From Zopfochytrium polystomum (Eukaryota; Chytridiomycota; Chytridiomycetes; Chytridiales; Chytridiaceae), in assembly GCA_025765615.1 (NCBI GenBank), contig JAIVFJ010000743.1, positions 1 to 11,107 on the forward strand: a stretch of DNA of 11,107 bases, in the 5' to 3' direction. The notes under the pieces were generated by a model. It was not told the origin of the DNA. It was given only the letters and a program-made list of their open reading frames with translations, and searched no databases. The position numbers and the translations under genes are program-made. Positions 1 to 6,501 of this stretch are shown in pieces. How positions within the stretch are numbered: position 1 is the stretch's first letter; each line of letters begins with the position of its first letter.

Positions 1-385
1 GCCCGCCGTGCCTTCCGGCAGGCTGGCAGAGGGGCGGCAGGCCGGCCACGCCCGGAATGGCCCTCACACACACACACACACACACACACAGCAAGCACAC
101 ACAGTATCAAAACACTCTCTCTTGCCCTCTCTCCTCTCTCTCTTTGCTCACCGCCGCCTGCCGCCCCGCCGCCAAGGCCACGCCGCCACCAATCACCCAC
201 CCGCGCCTGCCTCCCTGCCACTCTCCCTGCTGCTGCTGGCAGACCAAAGTAGCTCATCACCTGGCCACTTGCAGCCAGGCAGTGGCTCTGCTGCCTGGCC
301 GCAATTACACGATGAACAGAAGTCCGATCGCCCCGTTGCGCCGCTCTCGATCGCCTCTCGATCGACCCTTCCGCAGGAGGAAGCC
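1..385 (+). promoter_or_regulatory. 5' flanking region / probable 5' UTR of the kelch-SH3 gene
   Basis: No gene is convincing here, although frames are open in all directions because the DNA is GC-rich. It holds a CA microsatellite (65-90), a pyrimidine-rich CT tract (about 112-150) and GC-rich sequence leading to the ATG at 386. CT-rich tracts just upstream of starts are common in fungal promoters and 5' UTRs, so a promoter or leader role is inferred. No TATA box was recognised. Confidence 0.4.
65..90. repeat. (CA)13 microsatellite
   Basis: Thirteen uninterrupted CA dinucleotides, followed by an imperfect CA-rich stretch to about 103. The repeat lies about 300 bp before the proposed start of the kelch gene and is likely to vary in length between strains. 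Confidence 0.95.
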
Positions 386-3300
386 ATGGCAATGCCGGCA
401 GCCGCCTCAGCAAGGGCGCAGCGGCCGGCGCCCGATAAAGCCACCACCAGCCGCACACTCCTGCTCCTTCTCTGCTTCCTCTCTCTCGCCGCGGGCGTCG
501 GATCCTCCTCTTCGATTGCTTGGAAAGACATGGCCGCGCTCGTCTCGTTGGACAACGTGGGGCTGTTTTCGATCAACGGCAGGACCGGGACGTCAACGAC
601 GCGGTTCGGGCCGTTTTACAGCCCGACTTTAACCGGTGGGTGGCGTGGAATTGTTTTTTTCGGTCTCGTACACAGGGAGCTGATCTGCCTGTTCGCCAGA
701 TGTCGATGCGTTTGGAATGGAAGAGTTCACGTCCAGCACAGCAAACTTGTGGTTCGTTGACAGCCGCACGGCCGAGATCTCGACGGCTGCCAATCAGAAA
801 GCGAGCGACCTTCGGTTCGGCTTCAGTTGTGTGAAGGACAATGTTCTCCCGCGCTTTTATTGTACCGGTAAGATGTCTGGGTGGCGGAACTTTGATTTCC
901 CACCGACAAAGATTGAAGGTGGTTTCGCCGAGTCGTGTGAACGACCGACATTCCGTTTTACACGATCGACATGAAAGACCGGAAAATGAAAATATCGCGG
1001 ATCGGATTCAGCCAGCGGCCACCTGGAAAATCGGTAGAATACATTGGCCGCGGCCTCCATGCCTCCGCTGTCATTGGGAATAAGCTGTTCCTGTTCGGTG
1101 AGTCGACCTGCATCTCCTTTTTCCAAAATTTAACCCGCCACTCTTTCAAAGGCGGTTTACCCTGTTTGTTCTGCAAAAAGCCAATGTGGGATGTTTCAAC
1201 CACCGCCGTCATCGACATCACCGACCCGCTGCAACCGACCCACAAGTGGCTGAAAGGGACGTCCAAAGGAACCCCCGCGCTGCAGCAATTCGCCGGCTCC
1301 TGCGCAGTAGCCCTGCCGAACGGCCGCGCCCTAATCATCGGCGGCCTGACCATCAACGCCACTGGCCAAGCCGCGCCCCTCGCAAACGTCCTGTGGCAGT
1401 TCGACCCGGCCTCCTCCTCGTACACCGCGATCCCGACAAAGCGGCACGGCGCCGTCCCCTGGCTGGGGCATGTCCTGCGCGCTGTCCACCGACGCAAAGT
1501 CTGTACGTTGTCCACGGCGGATGCGACCCGTCACGTGCGTCCCGCATCGGTCATCCCGAGGATGCCGTCGGCGCGGCAACGGCCGGGCCAAAAGACGCGT
1601 GCAGTTTACAAGCTGGACGTCCGCTAGCGTCACCCGCTGTGGCGGCCGGGGGCCCGGTCGCCGGCCGTGGTGGACCAAGATTCCGGACGCGAAGGGAGCT
1701 GGGCCCTGGCCCGAGGTGCTTTGCGTCGGCTGCGGCGGTGCGGTACCGGGCATTGGTTTGTCCGATTGGGGACTGGGCAACAAGCCACAGAAGTTGAGCG
1801 GCGGGGCACACGTCCGAATTGCTGGAGGGCGGGGAAGAAGTCGAAACAGTCCGGCGGCGGCCGCGACGGCTCGTTCGGTTGGGCTGTCGAAGGCCAAGCG
1901 TCCGACGGCGGACAAGAAATCGAAAAAGGTATCATCTGGCGACGACGAGGACAAGAAGCGGCCGTCGAAGGGGAAGGATACCAAAGAAGGCGGAGCCGAA
2001 AAAGCCAAGGCCACCGCGGCCAAGGCCGGACAAGCCGATCCGGTTGGCTCGAATTTGGGAGCGCTGAATAATGTGAAGGAGAAGTCAGGTGGCAACGTCG
2101 ACGATGACAAACCCAAACTGGAGGGAGCAGAGATGACGAAGCCGAGCGCCAAAGCCGTTTCCAACGCAGAAGAGAAGCAACGGTCGATCGGACCACCCAA
2201 AGATCCCAAATCGCCGTCGGTCGATGCGTTAAAGAAAGAATCAGCACCGCCAAAGGAAAAGACAAAACCATCGTCCGCCGCCGTGAGCAAAAAAGCATCG
2301 ACGAAAAAGAAGAAGAAGAAAGGGAGCACAGTCACGGTCAAGAAGAAGCCGAAACCCAAGGCGAAGGCAAAATCGAAGGCGAAGGCCAAGGCGGGAGCAC
2401 GAAATGCTGAGACGGACGAACCGGATTCCAGGTCGAAGAACTCGAAGTCGAAGGCGAAATCAGTGACAAGCTCGCCCCTCCCAAAGAAAAAATCGGCAAC
2501 TTCTCCGAAGGCGCAAAACCCCCATATGGTTGTGCGACTTCGCTCATCAGCGCCGTCCATCGACTGGAGCGGGATTGGCCCAGAAGCGTTCATGGATGTG
2601 ATGAAAACTATGCACTCGTCAATCAACGAGGCAATGCAGAGGGAGGAGTCGCCTACTTTGTCGAGTCTCCACAAGCGCTCCGATCAGGAACTCGCTGACG
2701 ACAGCCTCGTTGGAGAGTATACCTCCACGAAAGATGACCTGCCGGGCCTCGAGAGCGGCGACCAAACGGGCTTGTTCCTTTTCAACACTGCAACTTCGTC
2801 TTGGGAGACGAACGTTAAAACCCTGAATATCGGAGCGGCACCTCAGGTCGTTCAGATTCCCCCACGGCCGAGTTCGACCTCAACACAGCCGAGATCCCCT
2901 ACGACAACATCCAAGGTCACCACTGTGTCACCGACGAAGTCTCCTTCGCCCACGGTTACTGAAACCCATCGAGTGTCCAAGCTCACACCTGGCGCAATTA
3001 CGGCTATTGTCCTTGGAGGTCTGCTGGCCGCCGTTCTCGCAGCAGTCGCTGCATGCTTCGTTATTTACAGAAGGAAGAATAGAAACGCCGACGGTACGCA
3101 ACAGTCCGTGGCAGCGGTTGCGAAAGAACTCAAAAAAGAACTCATGGAACGCATCAAAAAGACCGGAGAGCGCCGACCAATCCTGGGTGCGGCCGTGAAG
3201 AGCAAGAAGCCAAAGTGGAAAAAACCTCAAAAAAGAAGCGATGCGCCATCCGAGACATCATCGACTCGGTCATCAGACTCGCCAGTCCCCGTAATCAAGG

Positions 3301-4321
3301 AACCCGACCTTGAGATCCGCGGTCTCAGCTTCCTACCCCCCCGGCTACAAATTACCCCCGCCGCCCAACATGCGACCGCCAGCAGCTGCCCCGGCAGCAG
3401 ACGAGTCCTCGCCGCTGCTGGAGCCGCCGTCGATCGCGAGAAGAAACAGCAGATCCTCGCTTCTTTCCCACGCCGAGGTGGCCGCCGCGGACGACGACCA
3501 CCCGGTCGTCCCTTCAAACATCCCCCGCATCGCAACCGGCCCCGCAAAGAGGCTTGGCCTCTACCGCTACGTCGACCTCGCCAAGAACGCCATCATTCCC
3601 GTCCTCGCGCCCATCCAAGAAGTCTACGAAAACCCGTGGTCCTCGGGAGAGACCACCACCACCACCACCACCGACACCACCACATCGTCCGCACCACCCG
3701 CTCCCGCCTCCTCTTCCCCGACCCCGCACCGCCAGAAGGTGGGCGACATCACGGCGCTCAGCACCGAGTTTGAGAACGCGCTGTACGACGTCATTGGTGA
3801 CCTCGGCCGCATCCCGCTGACCCACGCCGGCGCCGGGCAGCTGGGGCTGGAGCTGGCGTCGATGCCGCTGCGGACGATCAGCCTGGACGCGGCGGACCCG
3901 GCCGTCGGGTACGAGGTGTCGAGCGCGCTGCAGACGGAGATAAGGTTCCAGTGCGTGTACTACCACAACGCGAAAAAGTCGGACGAGATGAATTTGCAGT
4001 ATGGGGATGTCGTGATGCTCAGGTACGGTTCTTTTTTTCTCTTTTTTGCTGTTTCTGTTTCGTTGTTGTTCTGTTTCAGGGCAGTGCCTCACATCTAATC
4101 TTTCCTCGTTCCACCGCACAAACGTTATTTTTTTCCCCAGGAAATTCTACAGCGACGGTTGGGCTCGCGGAGTCAACGTCACCCAGGACACTGACGGCAT
4201 GTTCCCCATCTTTTACGTGGAGGAGGCGACTGAAGCTGGCTACGTCGAGTCATCGGGTTTCGCTGAAGTGACGCCCGAGCTTGAGGGTTACAATGCCTTT
4301 GAAAGCATGATCGACAAGTGA
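386..4321 (+). CDS. Secreted-type kelch / single-TM / SH3 protein, reading frame disrupted
   Basis: The start ATG at 386 sits in an ideal GCCATGG context and is followed by a hydrophobic signal segment (TLLLLLCFLSLAAG, residues about 25-38). Proposed exons are 386-635, 700-867, 919-1097, 1152-4022 and 4141-4321; introns of 64, 51, 54 and 118 nt have GT/AG borders (GTAAGA at 868, GTGAGT at 1098). Kelch-type strands are readable: VNDRHSVYTIDMKD, NKLFLFGG, GRALIIGG, LYVVHGGCD, AVYKLDV. A lysine-rich region, one TM helix (about 2991-3066), a cytoplasmic tail and an SH3 domain (3940-4240) follow. Between 919 and about 1770 the kelch blades fall in successive frames, and another step is needed near 3336-3342. 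Kelch propellers bind ligands and SH3 domains bind proline motifs, so a cell-surface sensor or scaffold is inferred. The gene may be real with sequence errors, or decayed. The architecture is well supported; the exact protein is not. Confidence 0.7.
636..699 (+). other. Intron 1 of the kelch-SH3 gene
   Basis: A 64-nt intron opens with GTGGGT and ends TTCGCCAG. Removing it joins SPTLT to DVDAFGMEEF across a split Asp codon and moves reading from the signal-peptide frame to the frame encoding TSSTANLWFVDS. The donor is weaker than those of the next introns. Confidence 0.6.
868..918 (+). other. Intron 2 of the kelch-SH3 gene (acceptor uncertain)
   Basis: The donor GTAAGA at 868 is strong. The only nearby AGs end at 911, 918 and 932. 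The first and last lead straight into TGA in the resulting frame; 918 gives FYCTGG, a kelch-like Gly-Gly ending, but still not the frame of the next kelch strand, so a frame step remains right after it. Confidence 0.45.
1098..1151 (+). other. Intron 3 of the kelch-SH3 gene
   Basis: A 54-nt intron with a perfect GTGAGT donor and a TTTCAAAG acceptor. Splicing rebuilds the kelch Gly-Gly pair (KLFLFG then G), phase 1, and keeps the frame into STTAVIDITDPLQPTHKW. Confidence 0.75.
1880..2520 (+). other. Lysine-rich low-complexity segment of the kelch-SH3 protein
   Basis: About 210 residues dominated by Lys, Ala, Ser and Pro in one uninterrupted frame, with blocks such as KKSKKVSSGDDEDKK, KKASTKKKKKKGS and KPKAKAKSKAKAKAG. 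It sits between kelch strands and a later kelch-like strand (LFLFNTATSSWE, about 2771-2806) that precedes the TM helix, so it is predicted to be extracellular and inserted in or beside the propeller. A highly basic segment on the outside could bind polyanions such as cell-wall polymers; that role is speculation. Confidence 0.7.
2991..3066 (+). other. Transmembrane helix of the kelch-SH3 protein
   Basis: About 25 apolar residues (TAIVLGGLLAAVLAAVAA core) follow a Ser/Thr/Pro-rich stalk and are followed by IYRRKNRN, a positive stop-transfer cluster. With the N-terminal signal peptide this predicts a type I membrane protein: kelch outside, SH3 inside. Confidence 0.9.
3652..3672 (+). repeat. (ACC)7 trinucleotide repeat, polythreonine
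   Basis: Seven ACC units in the coding frame give a Thr run (ETTTTTTTDTTTSS) in the cytoplasmic linker before the SH3 domain. A 3-bp unit can change length without breaking the frame. Confidence 0.85.
3940..4240 (+). other. SH3 domain coding segment, split by an intron
   Basis: After splicing, the segment reads FQCVYYHNAKKSDEMNLQYG, then DVVMLR, KFYSDGWARG and GMFPIFYVEE. This follows the SH3 pattern ALYDY...DELsl..GD.v.v....DGWw.G...G.fP.nYV, with the ALYDY strand degenerate (CVYYH). The SH3 Asp-Gly-Trp and Phe-Pro...Tyr-Val elements are present. The domain lies at the extreme cytoplasmic C-terminus; the stop is TGA at 4319-4321, with TAA directly after. Confidence 0.85.
4023..4140 (+). other. 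Last intron of the kelch-SH3 gene
   Basis: A 118-nt T-rich intron with GTACGG donor and TTTTTCCCCAG acceptor, inside the SH3 domain. Splicing joins VVMLR to KFYSDGW through a split Arg codon; reading through instead meets a TAA in the intron. Confidence 0.9.
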
Positions 4322-4591
4322 TAAGGAATGATCTCGCAGCAAGTTTTTTTCTTTGTGCTTTTCTTTTGCGTAGTTTGATGATTGAGTTTTGGGTTTGAGG
4401 CAGTTCATAGCCGCATTGTTTATTTGAAAAAATCCATTCTTGTATGGAATAGATCGCTTCAAATCTTGTTAATTCTCTTCTCAAGTGGCAGCCGGCGATG
4501 GAAAGCGTGACATCGTGTTGCGGCCAGTGAATCCACCACAACATTCACGACAAAAAAAAATACATAGTAGTTTGGTAGCAAGATATCGTTT
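4322..4591. other. Convergent intergenic region (two 3' ends)
   Basis: 270 bp between the stop of the kelch-SH3 gene (+) and the stop of the aspartic protease (-). It is AT-richer than the flanks, with T and A runs. An AATAAA on the minus strand (4419-4424) may serve the protease; no AATAAA was found for the plus-strand gene. No gene seen. Confidence 0.6.
4419..4424 (-). terminator. Putative AATAAA poly(A) signal of the intact protease
   Basis: Minus-strand AATAAA 168 nt past the stop. The other two minus-strand genes have the same hexamer at similar distances, which supports a 3'-end role, but fungal poly(A) signals are loose and chance occurrence is possible. Confidence 0.35.
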
Positions 4592-6299
4592 TTACAGTAT
4601 CGAGGTCAGGGCAAATAGCATTATCAGGCAGATCCATGCAGCGTTTGGCTGTGCAACATGAGTTCCGTCGGACGTGATGTTCAGCGTCGATAGTTCAGAG
4701 AACTGAGCGAGTTTAAGAGTTGATGTAGTGGTTACTGAGACCGTGTTTTCTGGCCTTTATTTTGGGTCCAATACATGATTGATGGCAACCTATGCGAAGA
4801 AAATGTGCCGCTCTCACCTGCCGCAGTCACATCCTGGAGCCAGACCAACTCTTTTTCCTGCTCGGTCCAGAACGACGTAGAAACTATCGAATATGACCGC
4901 GCCAAACATGACATTCATCGATGTTGCTGGACGCGCGATGAAGAAGAGATGGCCCTTCCCGTCGCTCTGGATGTATTGCCTTCCGCCAAATGTCATGCTG
5001 ACGGTTGTTCCGGGCACAGCGCCCGTGAATGAAAACGTCATGGTTGGCAGCTTGGTGTAGTCAATTGGAAATCTCTATATAAGTTTTTTTTTTTTTTTTC
5101 GGTTTTTTTTTTGTTTGTTTGTTTGTTTGTTTGTTTGTTTGTTTGTTTGTTGTGAGTCTGTTACTTGTCGCGGTCGGGGGCGATCCAAATGAACCTACAT
5201 CATAGAGCCCATAACCATTGATGACCGCCGTGACGGCCGAGTTCGGGATCCCCGCCGCCTGCATCGCCCCGCTCGCGTAAATCGCAGCCCCGAGCTTATC
5301 AAAGATCTCCTTGGGCACCAAAAACAGCGTCGTACACGTATCAAAAATGCTGTCCCCCGTCCCCCCGGCCTTCTGCCACGTCCCAGCCGCCCTCGCCGCC
5401 TGCACTGTCCCCGTCGACGCGCCGTTGATCGCTATGTCCGTCACGTCGACGGTAAAGTACGACTCTCTCCCGACCGCTGCCCACGCAATGTCCGCCTCGC
5501 TGGTCACACCGCAGGCCAGCTGTGCGTGGTCCGTCGCGCCAAAATCGATCACAGACTGGGTTTTGGAGTTTGCGGGGCAGCCGCGGAGCGCGACGAGGTC
5601 GCGCGGGATCGCGCCGAGCTGGACGAGCGAGGTGAGGAAGGAGGGGGGTTGGGCCGGCGAGGAGGAGAGGGAGTCGTAGGCGATGCCGAGGAGGCCTTGG
5701 GAGGTGGAGCCTGTGAAGAGGGAGGGGTTGCTTGTCTGGTGATGTGGAATGTGTGGATCAAGCTGTGAGAATCGCGCGGATCGCGTCAAAAATAGTTGGG
5801 CAACGTACTTGGTTCGTGACGGCGATGAACTCGGTTTGCGCGACGAGGCTCCCGATCTGAACTACGTCGCTGACGACGACTCCAGACCAGCCGGAGCCAT
5901 CCATGAATCCACCTTTCGTGTAGCTTTGAGAGATCGCGCCGGTCGCGTCGTATTTTGCGCCCGTGTAGCCGCCGTCGATCGTTGACCCAGGTATGAGAAG
6001 GTTCGTAGATCCAGAATCTAGCAGCACTGCGAACTAGCTTGGCGTTACAAAACGCGTGACATCATGGAAAACGTTCGGGTCACCTTGCTTCCTTGTATGA
6101 CGAGATCGACTGTCCAGCACGCTGTTGTCAAAGGACTACCGTTCATGTTTATTACTGCACCTTGATATTGTTGCCGTCGTTCGAGGGGCGACGGCGGCTC
6201 GGATCGCTCCTCGGGGTCACTCTGGAGTCGACGCATTGGTGCAGTGAGCGCGCGCACAAGCGGGGTCAGCGCCAGTGCGGTCAAGACGTGGCGTAACAT
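4592..6299 (-). CDS. Pepsin-like aspartic protease, probably GPI-anchored (intact)
   Basis: Five exons on the minus strand: 6299-6084, 6033-5809, 5735-5199, 5074-4818 and 4754-4592, joining without frame error into 465 codons plus TAA. An N-terminal signal peptide (MLRHVLTALALTPLVRALTA) is followed by a likely propeptide ending LERRQQ. The first catalytic motif is VLLDSGSTNLLIPG (Asp about 78); the second is SIFDTCTTLFLVP (Asp about 279), with Cys where D-[ST]-G-T has Gly. The A1-family C-terminal strand is FDSFYVVLDRAGKRVGLAPG. The last exon gives a Thr/Ser linker and the hydrophobic end AAWICLIMLFALTSIL with no cytoplasmic tail, as in GPI signals. This suggests a yapsin-like cell-surface endopeptidase. 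The acceptor of exon 3 could be 5763 instead of 5736 (same frame). A paralogue lies directly upstream on the same strand. Confidence 0.85.
4755..4817 (-). other. Intron 4 of the intact aspartic protease
   Basis: Donor GTGAGA after GCDCG (phase 2) and acceptor AATAAAG before RPENTVSVTTTSTLKL, 63 nt. This acceptor, rather than the CAG five bases on, keeps the frame open to the hydrophobic C-terminus. The paralogue has a phase-2 intron at the same CDC position. Confidence 0.7.
5075..5198 (-). other. Intron 3 of the intact aspartic protease
   Basis: A 124-nt intron, GTAGGT donor after YGLYD and TATATAG acceptor before RFPIDYTKLP. It matches the paralogue's intron between AGLPM and DVNYSKLP. It contains the T-run and TTTG repeat, which explains its larger size. 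Confidence 0.6.
5084..5150. repeat. Poly(T) and (GTTT)9 simple repeat inside a protease intron
   Basis: A 16-T run (5084-5099), a 10-T run (5103-5112) and nine GTTT units (5113-5148) on the plus strand; on the transcribed strand these are A-runs and AAAC repeats. The 3' end of the intron therefore lacks the usual pyrimidine tract on the sense strand. Confidence 0.95.
5736..5808 (-). other. Intron 2 of the intact aspartic protease
   Basis: Donor GTACGT after FIAVTNQ and acceptor CACCAG before TSNPSLFTGSTSQGLLG, phase 0. The same position is used in the paralogue (MTKQ then SSTPVTNGEDSQGLMG). A nearer AG ending at 5763 would give a 46-nt intron and nine extra residues. Confidence 0.6.
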
Positions 6300-6501
6300 T
6301 GTTCAGGCGTGAAGTCCATCGCACCACAGCAATAGCCGCAGCGAAATTGTCAGCGCTAATTCGATCCAATTTATTTATTAGACCGCGGCGCTAGAAAGAG
6401 AAGGAGTGCTTCAGTTCAGCCGTTCGATGCTAGTCACCACGGTGGTGGGAGGATTCTAAGTACTTCAACCGAGCATCAGTATTCAAACTTGGTTACTGAA
6501 T
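6300..6501 (-). promoter_or_regulatory. Compact intergenic region between the two tandem proteases
   Basis: 202 bp must hold the 3' end of the long-stalk protease (two overlapping AATAAA at 6370-6379, minus strand) and the promoter of the intact protease. No other element was recognised. Confidence 0.5.
6370..6379 (-). terminator. Putative overlapping AATAAA poly(A) signals of the long-stalk protease
   Basis: The minus strand reads AATAAATAAA, two overlapping hexamers about 123 nt after the TAG stop and about 70 nt before the next gene's ATG. Confidence 0.45.

Noticed and set aside
868..940. UGA read as Trp, as an explanation for the TGA codons after the second kelch intron
   Set aside because: The kelch gene itself ends at TGA, the resulting Trp-rich reading loses the VND kelch motif, and the frame breaks elsewhere are not at TGA.
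1503..1604. Possible 102-nt intron (GTACGT to GCAG) that would avoid several frame steps in the kelch region
   Set aside because: The sequence it would remove encodes LYVVHGGCDPSRASRIG, a convincing kelch strand, and the spliced product reads into Arg/Gly/Trp-rich off-frame sequence. It should still be checked with cDNA.
1331..2674. Long 447-codon open frame on the minus strand, Phe-rich
   Set aside because: It is the antisense shadow of the lysine-rich coding region (AAG/AAA read backwards gives Phe/Leu). It has no domain, and the plus strand continues into a TM and SH3 protein.
3514..4119. 201-codon minus-strand open frame with Gly- and Val-rich runs
   Set aside because: It is the antisense of the ACC repeat and GC-rich SH3 linker; it has no recognisable motif and overlaps a well-supported intron and exon.
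5084..5150. Poly(T)/TTTG stretch considered as a retroelement tail or terminator
   Set aside because: No target-site duplication or element body is visible next to it, and it lies inside a protease intron with conserved position; a simple repeat explains it.
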